Below are positions 31,833 through 41,303 of a DNA stretch of 59,656 nt, piece by piece. The DNA is taken from assembly GCA_934394985.1 (NCBI GenBank), contig CAKRRF010000014.1:1-59656 (forward strand). Reading direction: 5' to 3'. The notes beneath the pieces were generated by a model. That model worked only from the letters and a program-made list of their open reading frames with translations, made no database searches and was not told the origin of the DNA. The position numbers and the translations under genes were made by a program. The first letter of the stretch is position 1. The number at the start of each line of letters is the position of its first letter. Source of the DNA: an uncultured Marvinbryantia sp. (GTDB lineage Bacteria > Bacillota > Clostridia > Lachnospirales > Lachnospiraceae).

Positions 31833-33959
31833 TTATTCTGTTATAGATTCTTCCGGAATAAACACCCGGTCTTTTCCAGGCTCTTTCGGAGCTTCTGCTC
31901 TTTTCACTGCTTCCTGACAGAAATATTCCTGCGCACAGAGGCGCTTCTTTCCTCTTCTGCTAACTTTTACATAACTTCCATCTGGCTGCAAAATATGAGA
32001 TTTCACATTATCCTCCAGCTGAATCTGTAAGATATGTCCCAGTTCTTTTTTCAGATTTTCATCTTCTACAGGGAAGAGAATCTCTACTCGTTTATCCAGA
32101 TTTCGCGGCATCCAGTCTGCACTTCCCATATAATACTCTTCCATACCATTGTTTCTGAAATAAAAAATTCTGGCATGCTCCAGGAAATTTCCTACAATGG
32201 AATGTACTGTAATATTCTCACTGATCCCTGGTATACCTGTCTTCAGACAGCAGATACCTCTTATAATCAGTTCAATCTTCACGCCTGCTGCAGATGCCTC
32301 ATATAGCAATGCAATGATATCCCTGTCACACAATGAATTCATTTTTGCGATAATATGTGCTTCCTCACCGTTTCTGGCATGATCTGTCTCTCTTTGAATT
32401 AATTCCGCAAAACGATCTCGCAGCCACAATGGTGCCAGTGAAAGTTTATTCCAGTTCTTTGGTTCCGAATAGCCGGACAGCATATTAAATACCGCTGTTG
32501 CATCTTCTCCGATTGGTTCTGCGCAGGTTAACAGACCACAGTCTGTATACAGTTTTGCTGTAGAATCGTTATAATTTCCGGTTCCCAGATGCACATATCT
32601 GCGAATACCATCTGCTTCTCTCCTCACTACCAGTGTAATTTTGCTGTGCGTCTTCAACCCCAAAAGACCATAAATAACATGACAGCCTGCCTTTTCCAGC
32701 ATCTTTGCCCAGACAATATTATTTTCTTCATCAAAACGTGCTTTCAATTCTACCAGTACCGATACCTGCTTTCCATTTTCTGCTGCCTGTGCCAGTGCCG
32801 CGATAATCGGTGAATTGCCACTGACACGATATAAAGTCTGTTTTATAGCCAGTACATCTGGATCTTTTGCAGCCTGCTTCACAAAATTCACCACCGGATC
32901 AAATGTCTGGTATGGGTGATGAAGCAGAATATCCTGTTCACGGATAGCCTCAAAAATATCATCTGTGTGCATCAGCGCCGGTACCGGCTGCGGAATATAC
33001 TTCTTTTCTTTCAGGTGATCAAATCCGTCAATTCCATAAATCTTCATCAAAAATGTCAGATCCAATGGTCCGTTAATCAGAAAAATCGCATTATTTTTAA
33101 TATCAAATTCTTTTTTCAGGATTTTCAAAAGTGGCTTTTCCATATCTTCTTCCACTTCCAGCCGGATCACTTCACCCCACTGTCTCTTTTTCAACTGTTT
33201 CTGAATCTCTTTTAATAAGTCTGCAGCTTCATCTTCTTCAATCGTGAGATCTGCATTTCTCATAATTCGATACGGATGAGCACAGACTACGTCATAATTC
33301 AAAAACAATTTGCCGATATTTCGTTCTATGATCTGTTCCAGAAGAATGACACACCGCTCTCCCTCTTTTTTTGACGGAATCTCCACAATACGCGGCAGAA
33401 CAGAAGGTACCTGTACCGTAGCAAACTGTGCTTCTTCATTACTGTCCTTTTTGGAGATCAATGCTCCGATATTCAATGTTTTATTACGTATCAGTGGAAA
33501 TGGTCTGGAAGAATCCATCGCCATCGGTGTGAGCACCGGGTATACATTTTCTTCAAAATAACGGTCTACATATTTTTGCTGCTTTTCCGTCAGTTCTTCG
33601 TGAGTAGCAATAATCTCCAGACCACTCTGCTTCAGCATCGGCACCAGACTGCGTGCATAGGTAGAATACTGTACATTGACCATTTCATGCACTCTCTTCA
33701 TAATCTGGTCAATCTGCTCCTGCGGTGTCATGCCCGCAATATCTTTTTTCGTATAACCTGCATGTACGCAATCCTTCAGGGACGCCACACGAATCATAAA
33801 AAACTCATCCAGATTGGATGCTGTAATACTCAAAAACTTCAGCCTCTCAAATAGCGGAATATTTTTATCCCGCGCCTCACTGAGCACTCGTTCATCAAAG
33901 CTGATCCAGCTGTCTTCCCTGTTTCTGTAATATTCCGGTTTATAAAACTCTGTCATCAC
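31833..33959 (-). CDS. ppk1: polyphosphate kinase 1
   Basis: Makes polyphosphate from ATP. The 708-residue protein has the usual four-domain layout. The N-terminal ERLKFLSITASNLDEFFMIRVASLKD, the autophosphorylated-histidine region LKTHSKITLVVRR (about 425-438) and YVHLGTGNYNDSTAKLYTDCGLLT are all present. Start GTG at 33959 or the adjacent ATG at 33956, with GGAGGA upstream. It follows ppx by 14 bp, so synthesis and degradation enzymes share a transcript. Length is normal. Confidence 0.95.
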   Translation of the reverse strand: MMTEFYKPEYYRNREDSWISFDERVLSEARDKNIPLFERLKFLSITASNLDEFFMIRVASLKDCVHAGYTKKDIAGMTPQEQIDQIMKRVHEMVNVQYSTYARSLVPMLKQSGLEIIATHEELTEKQQKYVDRYFEENVYPVLTPMAMDSSRPFPLIRNKTLNIGALISKKDSNEEAQFATVQVPSVLPRIVEIPSKKEGERCVILLEQIIERNIGKLFLNYDVVCAHPYRIMRNADLTIEEDEAADLLKEIQKQLKKRQWGEVIRLEVEEDMEKPLLKILKKEFDIKNNAIFLINGPLDLTFLMKIYGIDGFDHLKEKKYIPQPVPALMHTDDIFEAIREQDILLHHPYQTFDPVVNFVKQAAKDPDVLAIKQTLYRVSGNSPIIAALAQAAENGKQVSVLVELKARFDEENNIVWAKMLEKAGCHVIYGLLGLKTHSKITLVVRREADGIRRYVHLGTGNYNDSTAKLYTDCGLLTCAEPIGEDATAVFNMLSGYSEPKNWNKLSLAPLWLRDRFAELIQRETDHARNGEEAHIIAKMNSLCDRDIIALLYEASAAGVKIELIIRGICCLKTGIPGISENITVHSIVGNFLEHARIFYFRNNGMEEYYMGSADWMPRNLDKRVEILFPVEDENLKKELGHILQIQLEDNVKSHILQPDGSYVKVSRRGKKRLCAQEYFCQEAVKRAEAPKEPGKDRVFIPEESITE

Positions 33960-33973
33960 TGCGCTCTCCTCCC

Positions 33974-35488
33974 CTATAGATTCTTTTTCTTACGGATCAC
34001 CGGCCGTACATGAAATACCTCTTCAAAATAATCTGCTTTTGGTGGAAACAGCCCTTTTTCCAGCGTAATATCCTCACTGGTGTCTACCACAATCTCCAGT
34101 CTTGCATCTTTTAAAGTCAGCCGCACCTGCTCAAACTTTTGCTTATGACTGCGATCCAGTGCATTGGCTACACGTAAGATGGCCACCAGTTTTACAATCA
34201 CCAGGTAATCTTCCGGTCGGAGTCGCTGTTCCAGAATCTCTTCCGGCGTAAAATCCAGGGTATTATATTTTACTACGTTAGCAATGATTCGTCGCTCCGC
34301 TGTCGATAATCCAATAATCTCCGTCGCCATAATAATACTGTAGGAACACTGCGCTGCATCTGACAGATTAATATATTTCCCACATCCATGTAAAATAACT
34401 GCAATCTGTAAAAGAAGTCTGTGTCGTTCTCCCAGACCTGATATTTTTTTCATTTTATCAAAAATCGCCAGCGCCAGAGTCTCCAGATTCCGAATATGGC
34501 CTTTATTTTCCTGATAACGTTTGGCAATAATCCGTGCTGCCGCAATAATATCATCATTAAACTGATGCTCCGGTCTGATATAACGCATTTTCTGCGCATA
34601 ATCATAAGCGATACCATCACTTAAGGAGGTACCCGGAAGATAAATTTCTTCTGCCTCCAGTTCTTCAATAATCCGTCTGTAAATTGTCACTGACGGCAGA
34701 ATCAGTGACGCACTCTCCGATGGAATTCCATATTCTTTGGCAATTTCTTCTGGATGCTTATAAATCACATCATCATACATGGCATGGAATTCTTCTGCAG
34801 TTACTTCATTTTTCTTCAGCAGCTCCAGAATATAATCACCGGTAATAATCAAATATCTGATATTTCGATCTTTCAGATACATCTTTTTAAAACTTTCCAG
34901 CTCATTATTAATCAGCTCCTCTACCATCTCCTCGGTATGAAGAGTTTCTCTTGAAAAATCAGCTACTTTTTCGCGAATACGTAAGTTACCAATTCTGATA
35001 TTCTGAGTAGTCACCAGCTTATCATTATCAAAGAGACAGACCTGCACACTTCCACCTCCGACTTCCACGATGGCTGTGCCTTTCTGAATAATCTTATAAA
35101 AATCCTTTTCACCAAAAGCAATCGACTTATAATCCAGAAATCTCTGCTCGGCATTATCCAGAATCTCCATACGGATTCCTGTCATATGCTCTACGTATTC
35201 CACAATCAAAAGCTGGTTTTCTGCTTCTCTGACCGCACTGGTAGCACATGCCCGATAAGCTTTCACTTTATATCCATTCATGATCTTAACAAAATCATTC
35301 AATACTTTACACAGTTCCTCTATTTTGGCGACACTGATTTTTCCGGTTGTATAAGTATCTTTTCCCAATTCAATCCGGTATCTGACATGATCGATCTCTT
35401 TAAACTCTTTTCGTGTCACATACTGAAAAATCTTCATTTCCACTTCATAGGAACCAATATTGATTGCAGCAAATAGTGTGACAGCCAT
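33974..35488 (-). CDS. ppx: exopolyphosphatase / guanosine pentaphosphatase (Ppx/GppA) with HD domain
   Basis: A 504-residue Ppx/GppA phosphatase. The actin-like N-terminal fold has FAAINIGSYEVEMKIFQ near residue 6 and AIVEVGGGSVQVCLF near 142, followed by an HD-type C-terminal domain (about 320-500). The first phosphate loop reads NIGSYEVEM where many Ppx proteins have DxGSNSxR, so the activity may be altered. It hydrolyses polyphosphate or pppGpp in the family. The gene is directly before ppk1 and 19 bp after the DUF815 gene. Confidence 0.88.
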   Translation of the reverse strand: MAVTLFAAINIGSYEVEMKIFQYVTRKEFKEIDHVRYRIELGKDTYTTGKISVAKIEELCKVLNDFVKIMNGYKVKAYRACATSAVREAENQLLIVEYVEHMTGIRMEILDNAEQRFLDYKSIAFGEKDFYKIIQKGTAIVEVGGGSVQVCLFDNDKLVTTQNIRIGNLRIREKVADFSRETLHTEEMVEELINNELESFKKMYLKDRNIRYLIITGDYILELLKKNEVTAEEFHAMYDDVIYKHPEEIAKEYGIPSESASLILPSVTIYRRIIEELEAEEIYLPGTSLSDGIAYDYAQKMRYIRPEHQFNDDIIAAARIIAKRYQENKGHIRNLETLALAIFDKMKKISGLGERHRLLLQIAVILHGCGKYINLSDAAQCSYSIIMATEIIGLSTAERRIIANVVKYNTLDFTPEEILEQRLRPEDYLVIVKLVAILRVANALDRSHKQKFEQVRLTLKDARLEIVVDTSEDITLEKGLFPPKADYFEEVFHVRPVIRKKKNL

Positions 35489-35506
35489 CTTTTTCTTCTC
35501 CTTTAG

Positions 35507-36790
35507 TTACATTTTTCCCAATAAATAATCAATAAACTGCTGTGCTGTTCTTCCTGATAATCCGCCATGAGACAATTCCCATTTATTTGCTTCCAGAAGC
35601 AGTTCCTCCTCATCCATTATCACATGATTCTTTTCTGCCAGAGTCTTTACAATATTCTGGAATTCTTTTTTATCCGGTGCACAGAAAAAGATCTGTACGC
35701 CAAAACGATTCACCAGAGACAGTTTTTCCTGAACCGTATCTGAAGAATGAAGGTCATCTCTTCTGTCTTCTTTATCGCTGAATTTTTCTCTCACCAAATG
35801 TCTGCGGTTCGAAGTAGCATAAATCAGAATATTATCCGGCTTACGCTCCAGGCCCCCTTCAATCACAGCCTTTAAATATTTATATTCGATCTCAAAATCC
35901 TCAAAGGACAAGTCATCCATATAAATGATAAACTTATAATTACGATTCTTTACCTGAGCGATCACATCGTTCAGATCCTGAAACTGATGCTTGTACACTT
36001 CAATCACACGAAGCCCCTGGTCATAATATTTGTTCAGAATTGCTTTAATACTGGAGGACTTTCCTGTTCCTGCATCACCAAAAAGCAGACAGTTATTGGC
36101 TCGTTTTCCTTTGATGAAGGCCTCTGTGTTATCGGTCAGTTTTTTCTTGGCATTCTCGTATCCCACAAGATCTTCCAGGCAGACATGAGCAATTCTGGTA
36201 ATCGGCACAATCTTTACGCCTTCCTCATTATGTACAATACGGAAAGCCTTATGCAGTCCCAGTTTTCCTACGCCGAATTCCTTATAAAAATGAACCATGT
36301 GCTCCATGAATTCTTCTACAGAACCGGAAGCTTCCAGTTCTTTTGTCAGCGTATCAATACGGTCACGGATTCTCTGATTAAACTGCTTACCTGATCCACA
36401 GTTTTCATACTCCCGCAAATGCTGCATGCCGGTAATTCCCAGCATCTCATCTACCTTTCGAAAATCAAACTGATACAGTTCGCGGAAAATATCAAAATCA
36501 TGCTTTGCCAGTTCATTCATGGTTCCATCCACTTTTCCCACAATCTCACATGCCGTACTGAATACGTTTTCATTATTTACCAGCAGATATGTCAGATAAT
36601 TGTGCCAGAGATTTCCGGAAAATCCAAAATTCCCAGCCATCTCTGTCAGACCATGGGCTGTTTCATAATACATGCTTTTCAGCACGGTTCTGTCTTCCTC
36701 TTCATAATGATCCAGAATCCAGACCATGTCCTCAAAAATTCTTCCATCCTCGAAATTACGATAAATTATTAATTCTTCCGTTCTTGTCAT
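35507..36790 (-). CDS. DUF815-family AAA ATPase
   Basis: A 427-residue ATPase of the DUF815 group. The second half contains Walker A LLFGDAGTGKSSSIKA (about 240-252), Walker B KFIIYMDDLSFED, and an arginine-rich sensor region (EDRRDDLHSSDTVQEKLSLVNRFG). The N-terminal 190 residues are helical, with no known domain. The function of DUF815 proteins is unknown; they occur widely in Clostridia. The start at 36790 is preferred because AGGAG lies six bases upstream; an in-frame extension to 36817 overlaps pheA. Confidence 0.82.
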   Translation of the reverse strand: MTRTEELIIYRNFEDGRIFEDMVWILDHYEEEDRTVLKSMYYETAHGLTEMAGNFGFSGNLWHNYLTYLLVNNENVFSTACEIVGKVDGTMNELAKHDFDIFRELYQFDFRKVDEMLGITGMQHLREYENCGSGKQFNQRIRDRIDTLTKELEASGSVEEFMEHMVHFYKEFGVGKLGLHKAFRIVHNEEGVKIVPITRIAHVCLEDLVGYENAKKKLTDNTEAFIKGKRANNCLLFGDAGTGKSSSIKAILNKYYDQGLRVIEVYKHQFQDLNDVIAQVKNRNYKFIIYMDDLSFEDFEIEYKYLKAVIEGGLERKPDNILIYATSNRRHLVREKFSDKEDRRDDLHSSDTVQEKLSLVNRFGVQIFFCAPDKKEFQNIVKTLAEKNHVIMDEEELLLEANKWELSHGGLSGRTAQQFIDYLLGKM

Positions 36791-36803
36791 CATACACTCC
36801 TGT

Positions 36804-37934
36804 TTAGTAATTTCCAAGTATTTTCATATTTGCCGCTTCTTCTGTAATGCCTCGAATTGCATTTTTTACGGCACTGTCATTTAAATTACCTTCAAAATCC
36901 ACAAAGAATCGATACTCCCAGTTTCTTCCCGGAAGAGGCCGAGATTCTATCTTACTCATATTCAGATTGTTATAAATAAAATGTGACAGAATGTTATACA
37001 ATGATCCACTGTGATGAGGCAATTCAAAGCAGACACTGATCTTCTTTGCATTTTTTTCAAAAATACGCTGATTGGATACAATAATAAATCTTGTGGAATT
37101 CACATCATTCTCGCATAGATTCTCATCCAGAATCTCCAGTCCAAATGTCTCTCCTGCAATCGCGCTGGCAATCGCCGCCTGAGTTTTATCGCCGTCTTCT
37201 GCTACTTTTTTTGCTGCTCTTGCTGTATTCTCCAGTGCTGTCTGTGTCCAGCTGCGGTGCCTGTTGAGGTACTCCTCACACTGCATCAGTGCCTGTTCAT
37301 GAGAATACACACTCCGGATCTCATCCAGTTTTGCTCCAGGGCATCCCAAAAGCTTATGTTCAATTCTGATAATCTGCTCTCCAACAATATAATCATCATA
37401 TTTTAACAACAAATCATAGATCTCACTAACGAATCCTGCAGTAGAATTTTCAATCGGCAGCACTGCAAAATCTGCCATTCCTTCTGCAATGGCGCTCAGG
37501 GCATCTCGCCACTGTTTTACATGGAAAGACGTAATCTCATCTCCAAAAAAAGCTTTCATAGCTGCCTGGCTGTACGCACCTTCTACTCCCTGAAATACCA
37601 CCCGCACATTTTTCTTCTCTAAATGCTCTACCTCGGTAAATGGCAGTCTGCCGACCACACCTTTTTTCGTCAGCAGCTGGTATTGAAGCTTACGACTCAT
37701 GGACATAATCTGCTGAAACAGTTCCTCTACTCCATGACTGTTAAAATCATTATGCGTCAGCTTCTTCAGCGTTTCCAGTTTGGAATCTTCCCTTTCTTTG
37801 TCAAACACTTTTTTGCCGGTTTCAATCTTGTACTCTGCCACCTGACTGCTGACATTCATACGTTTTTCATATAATTCCACAATCTGGCGGTCAATCTCAT
37901 CAATCTGTTTTCTTAATTCTGATAAATCAATCAT
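36804..37934 (-). CDS. pheA: bifunctional chorismate mutase / prephenate dehydratase
   Basis: Two consecutive steps from chorismate to phenylpyruvate in phenylalanine synthesis. Residues 1-90 are a chorismate mutase (LRKQIDEIDRQIVELYEKRMNVSSQVAEYK). Residues about 113-290 are prephenate dehydratase, with FQGVEGAYSQAAMKAFFG and the catalytic ENDVNSTRF (Thr-Arg-Phe). Residues about 298-376 are an ACT regulatory domain, with ESRPLPGRNWEYRFFVDFEGN. It starts three bases after folC copy 2. No attenuator leader is visible since it is an internal operon gene. Confidence 0.95.
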   Translation of the reverse strand: MIDLSELRKQIDEIDRQIVELYEKRMNVSSQVAEYKIETGKKVFDKEREDSKLETLKKLTHNDFNSHGVEELFQQIMSMSRKLQYQLLTKKGVVGRLPFTEVEHLEKKNVRVVFQGVEGAYSQAAMKAFFGDEITSFHVKQWRDALSAIAEGMADFAVLPIENSTAGFVSEIYDLLLKYDDYIVGEQIIRIEHKLLGCPGAKLDEIRSVYSHEQALMQCEEYLNRHRSWTQTALENTARAAKKVAEDGDKTQAAIASAIAGETFGLEILDENLCENDVNSTRFIIVSNQRIFEKNAKKISVCFELPHHSGSLYNILSHFIYNNLNMSKIESRPLPGRNWEYRFFVDFEGNLNDSAVKNAIRGITEEAANMKILGNY

Positions 37935-37937
37935 ATT

Positions 37938-39233
37938 TTACTCCTGTGTGTATTTTTCTGCTGCTTTTCGAATTTCTCCCAGAAAAGACAGGGATCCGAA
38001 GGCCAGTACCACACCATCCGCTTTTCGCGCCTGCTTCATGGACTCCAGAACTGCCACTTCAATGTTCTTTTCTGCATGTACCTGCGCACAATACTTCCGT
38101 GCCGTCTCTGCCAGTTCTTCCGCAGGCAGAGCTCTTGGATGATCCGGAGTCTGTATCGCAGTCACTGCCTTCACATGAGGCAAAATACAGTGCAATACCT
38201 GATCGTAATCCTTATCTTTAAAAACACCGCAGATCGCATAAATCTCTTTTCCCCTCAGGCACTGACATACCGACTTTTCCAGTTCCGCTGCTCCTGCCGG
38301 ATTGTGAGCCCCGTCAATAATCACTATCGGATCTTTTCGAAGCACGGTAAATCTTCCATTCCATTGAGTCTTTGCAAACCCAGCCCTCATTTGTGCATCA
38401 CTGATCGAATATCCCAGTTCTCGCAATGCCTGTATACATACATAAGCCAGTACCGCATTTTTTATCTGATAGCTTCCGCCAAGATGAATGCTGATATCTC
38501 TGTCATTTCCAAAAGAAAACTTCTGTTCTTCCAGCCCGTAGCATATTTCTTCTGCCTGCTCCCAGTCTGCAGTTTTTAATACAGCACCGCAGCTTCTGGC
38601 CTTTTCTTCTATAACCTTCATCGCTTCCGGCTCCTGCTGGGCAGATACGACTACCGTCCCTGGTTTGATAATTCCTGCTTTATGTTCTGCGATCTCAGCC
38701 AGTGTATTACCGAGGAATGCGGTATGATCCAGGCTAATTGACACGATAATCTCCATCACAGTCGTTCTGATTACATTGGTGGCATCCGTATCGCCCCCCA
38801 TACCTGTCTCCAGAACCACAATATCACACTTCTGATCTGCAAAATACAGAAATGCCATGGCTGTCTCCACCTCAAAAATTGTCGGCACCGACATGCTCTT
38901 TTTCTGCATACGCTCAATTGCCTGCTTTATTTTTTCTACGTTACTGCTTACTGCCTCACGACTGATATATTCTTCATTTATCTGAATCCGTTCCCGGTAG
39001 GAAAACAATGTCGGGGAAATATAACGTCCCACCCGATATCCTGCCTCTTTTAAAATGGTTGACAGATAGGCCAGTACCGAACCCTTTCCATTCGTCCCCG
39101 CAATATGAATAAATTTCAGCTGATCCTGTGGATTTCCCAGTTCCTCCAAAAGATGCTCCATACTCTCCAGCCCGAGAATAATTCCATTCTTGTTAATATA
39201 ATCCAGATAACTTCTGGCTTCTTCGTATGTCAT
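37938..39233 (-). CDS. folC: folylpolyglutamate synthase / dihydrofolate synthase, copy 2
   Basis: A 431-residue Mur-ligase-family protein with the P-loop IHIAGTNGKGSVLAYLSTIL (about 42-60), SLDHTAFLGNTLAEIAEHKAGIIK and IVIDGAHNPAGAAELEKS. The copy shares domain order and length with the other folC at 25389, but the sequences have diverged clearly. One copy may be the dihydrofolate synthase and the other the polyglutamate extender, or one may use another substrate. The start at 39233 has an AGGAGA site; an ATG at 39263 lacks one. It is the first gene of the pheA-DUF815-ppx-ppk operon. Confidence 0.9.
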   Translation of the reverse strand: MTYEEARSYLDYINKNGIILGLESMEHLLEELGNPQDQLKFIHIAGTNGKGSVLAYLSTILKEAGYRVGRYISPTLFSYRERIQINEEYISREAVSSNVEKIKQAIERMQKKSMSVPTIFEVETAMAFLYFADQKCDIVVLETGMGGDTDATNVIRTTVMEIIVSISLDHTAFLGNTLAEIAEHKAGIIKPGTVVVSAQQEPEAMKVIEEKARSCGAVLKTADWEQAEEICYGLEEQKFSFGNDRDISIHLGGSYQIKNAVLAYVCIQALRELGYSISDAQMRAGFAKTQWNGRFTVLRKDPIVIIDGAHNPAGAAELEKSVCQCLRGKEIYAICGVFKDKDYDQVLHCILPHVKAVTAIQTPDHPRALPAEELAETARKYCAQVHAEKNIEVAVLESMKQARKADGVVLAFGSLSFLGEIRKAAEKYTQE

Positions 39234-39273
39234 AATTTCTCCTCTTATAAAATAGAATTGCATATTATTTTTT

Positions 39274-39301
39274 AGTATATCATACCTATACTTTTTTTCA
39301 A
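39274..39301 (-). promoter_or_regulatory. candidate promoter of folC2-pheA-ppx-ppk operon
   Basis: TTGAAA (39296-39301) and TATACT (39274-39279) on the minus strand with a 16 bp spacer, about 40 bases before the folC2 start. Confidence 0.6.
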
Positions 39302-39415
39302 GGCACTTTTACACAGTAACGTGATACACACCTGTTTTCCGATTCGACTATTTTTCTTTACGGATTGTTTTCTATCTGACTGCATATTTTTCTCATGACA
39401 GTACATACTTACCAT

Positions 39416-39793
39416 ATGAAAAATTTTATGAAATGCGGTATCTGCGGCTGGTGTCTGGAATTGATCTGGACCAGTCTGCACTCCCTGTCCCGCCGGGATT
39501 ATAAGCTGATTGGGCATTCTTCAATCTGGATGTTTCCGATCTACGGTATGGCATCCTTTATCCGTCCACTGTCACAAACACTGAAACATAAAAACACAGC
39601 TGTTCGTGGTCTGATCTATATGAATGGTATTTTCAGTATCGAATACCTGACAGGTATACTTCTGAAAAAAAAGGATCTCTGTCCATGGGATTACAGTGAC
39701 GTTCCTCTGAACTGTCACGGTGTTATCCGTCTCGATTATGCACCTGTCTGGTTTGTTACAGGGCTCTTTTTTGAAAAATTTTTAAAACCTTAA
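39416..39793 (+). CDS. putative CmpB-like (ABC_trans_CmpB) membrane protein
   Basis: A protein of about 125 residues resembling the CmpB family of putative ABC permease-related membrane proteins. GICGWCLELIWTSL is the first helix, FPIYGMASFI matches the family PIYGFG motif, and PWDYSDVPLNCHGVIRLDYAPVWFVTGLFFEKF matches the conserved PWDYS-x-NxxGxIxL-x-W pattern. It is somewhat short and the start is uncertain, with no clear ribosome site before 39416 or 39395. It may be weakly expressed. No transport partner is nearby. The pyrB promoter begins nine bases after its stop. Confidence 0.6.
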   Translation: MKNFMKCGICGWCLELIWTSLHSLSRRDYKLIGHSSIWMFPIYGMASFIRPLSQTLKHKNTAVRGLIYMNGIFSIEYLTGILLKKKDLCPWDYSDVPLNCHGVIRLDYAPVWFVTGLFFEKFLKP

Positions 39794-39801
39794 TTTTGTA
39801 C

Positions 39802-39829
39802 TTGCTATTTTAATCTTTTCGTGTATACT
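39802..39829 (+). promoter_or_regulatory. candidate promoter of pyrBI
   Basis: TTGCTA (39802-39807) and TATACT (39824-39829) with a 16 bp spacer. The predicted leader is only about 27 bases, so there is no room for a PyrR-type attenuator or a leader-peptide terminator. Confidence 0.62.
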
Positions 39830-39862
39830 GTTAACAGAGTAAATACAAAGGAGATAATTTAG

Positions 39863-40783
39863 ATGAGACATTTAATGAGCCCTCTGGATCTTTCTGTAGA
39901 AGAAATCAACGGCATCCTTGATCTTGCCAATGATATCGAAGCCAACCCTTCCAGTTATTCACATAAATGTGATGGCCTTAAAATTGCTACTTTATTTTAT
40001 GAACCAAGTACACGAACAAGACTCAGTTTTGAAGCTGCTATGATCAATCTGGGTGGTCAGGTACTTGGTTTTTCTTCAGCTGCAAGCAGTTCTGCCACAA
40101 AAGGAGAAAGCGTAGCTGATACCATTCGCATGATTTCCTGTTATGCAGACATCTGTGCTATCCGTCACCCAAAGGAAGGTGCTGCTTATGTAGCTTCCAC
40201 CAAGTCTTCCATTCCTGTCATCAATGCAGGAGATGGCGGACATCAGCATCCGACTCAGACGCTGACTGACCTGCTGACCATCCGCTCCATGAAGGGACGT
40301 CTGGACAACCTGACTATCGGCTTCTGCGGTGATCTGAAGTTCGGACGTACTGTACACTCTCTGATTCATGCCATGATTCGTTATCCGAATGTACGATTTG
40401 TTCTGATCTCCCCGGAAGAACTTCGTGTACCGAGCTATATTCGTGAGGATGTTCTGGAAAAAAATAATGTTCCTTATAAAGAAGTTGTTCGTCTGGAAGA
40501 TGCGCTTCCGGAATTGGATCTGCTTTACATGACTCGTGTGCAGAAGGAACGTTTCTTCAACGAAGAAGATTATGTACGAATGAAAGATTTCTATATTCTG
40601 GATAAAGAAAAAATGAAACTGGCAGGACCGGATATGCTGGTTCTTCATCCGCTTCCTCGTGTCAATGAGATTTCTGTAGAAGTAGACGATGATCCGAGAG
40701 CAGCTTATTTCAAACAGGTTCAGTACGGCGTCTATGCGCGTATGGCACTGATTCTTACATTGCTGAAATGGCGTGACCAGTAA
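39863..40783 (+). CDS. pyrB: aspartate carbamoyltransferase catalytic subunit
   Basis: Joins carbamoyl phosphate and aspartate in the second step of pyrimidine synthesis. The 306-residue protein has the carbamoyl-phosphate loop [16 protein letters not shown] (about 49-64), the HPTQTLTDL motif near 132, and the aspartate loop region ([13 protein letters not shown]). Length equals E. coli PyrB. AAAGGAG precedes the ATG. pyrI follows after 25 bp, so a PyrB6-PyrI6 allosteric holoenzyme is expected. Confidence 0.97.
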   Translation: MRHLMSPLDLSVEEINGILDLANDIEANPSSYSHKCDGLKIATLFYEPSTRTRLSFEAAMINLGGQVLGFSSAASSSATKGESVADTIRMISCYADICAIRHPKEGAAYVASTKSSIPVINAGDGGHQHPTQTLTDLLTIRSMKGRLDNLTIGFCGDLKFGRTVHSLIHAMIRYPNVRFVLISPEELRVPSYIREDVLEKNNVPYKEVVRLEDALPELDLLYMTRVQKERFFNEEDYVRMKDFYILDKEKMKLAGPDMLVLHPLPRVNEISVEVDDDPRAAYFKQVQYGVYARMALILTLLKWRDQ

Positions 40784-40808
40784 TTTCAAAAAGGAGGAGT
40801 ACTTACTT

Positions 40809-41240
40809 ATGTTAAATGTTGGACAGTTAAACGAAGGATTTGTTCTGGATCACATCAAAGCCGGTAAAAGTATGACGATCTATCGTTATCTGAAGCTGGA
40901 TGAACTGGACTGCACCGTAGCCATTATCAAAAACGCTACCAGTAATAAAATGGGCAGAAAAGATATTATCAAAGTCGAATGTCCAATCGATATGCTGAAT
41001 ATCGATATTCTGGGATTTATTGATCACAATATTACTGTCAATATTATTCAGGAAGGTAAAATTGTTGCAAAAAGAGAATTGACACTTCCAAAGAAAATTG
41101 TCAATATTCTGAAATGTAAAAATCCGAGATGTATCACCTCTATTGAACAGGGTCTGGATCAGATCTTCACTCTGACCGATCCTGAAAAGGAAGTATACCG
41201 CTGTAAATATTGCGAACAGAAATACGGTAGTGGCCAATAA
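40809..41240 (+). CDS. pyrI: aspartate carbamoyltransferase regulatory subunit
   Basis: Allosteric subunit that binds CTP/ATP and a structural zinc, 143 residues. The zinc ligands are in CKNPRC and CKYC, at about 104-109 and 133-136. The start at 40809 has an AAGGAGGAG site; an in-frame start at 40773 lies inside pyrB. The gene ends three bases before a strong terminator. Confidence 0.95.
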   Translation: MLNVGQLNEGFVLDHIKAGKSMTIYRYLKLDELDCTVAIIKNATSNKMGRKDIIKVECPIDMLNIDILGFIDHNITVNIIQEGKIVAKRELTLPKKIVNILKCKNPRCITSIEQGLDQIFTLTDPEKEVYRCKYCEQKYGSGQ

Positions 41241-41242
41241 GC

Positions 41243-41285
41243 AAAAAGTTGCTTTGAAATGTGTTATTTCAAAGCAACTTTTTTT
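41243..41285. terminator. bidirectional terminator shared by pyrI and rnpB
   Basis: A perfect 18-pair stem (41243-41260 with 41266-41283), five-base loop, with T-tracts in both directions. It ends pyrBI on the plus strand and lies about 20 bases beyond the 3' end of rnpB on the minus strand. Confidence 0.9.
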
Positions 41286-41303
41286 GTTGTCATGGCATAT
41301 ATG

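Noticed and set aside
39272..39517. Minus-strand frame of 81 codons opposite the CmpB-like gene
   Set aside because: It overlaps the folC2 promoter, lacks a ribosome site and shows no family features, whereas the opposite frame matches a membrane family.
39830..39862. PyrR-type attenuator or leader peptide before pyrB
   Set aside because: The leader is only about 27 bases from the predicted start to the ATG, too short for either mechanism.
40076..41237. Long minus-strand frames inside pyrB and pyrI
   Set aside because: They are shadows of well-supported coding genes and have no matching family or ribosome site.
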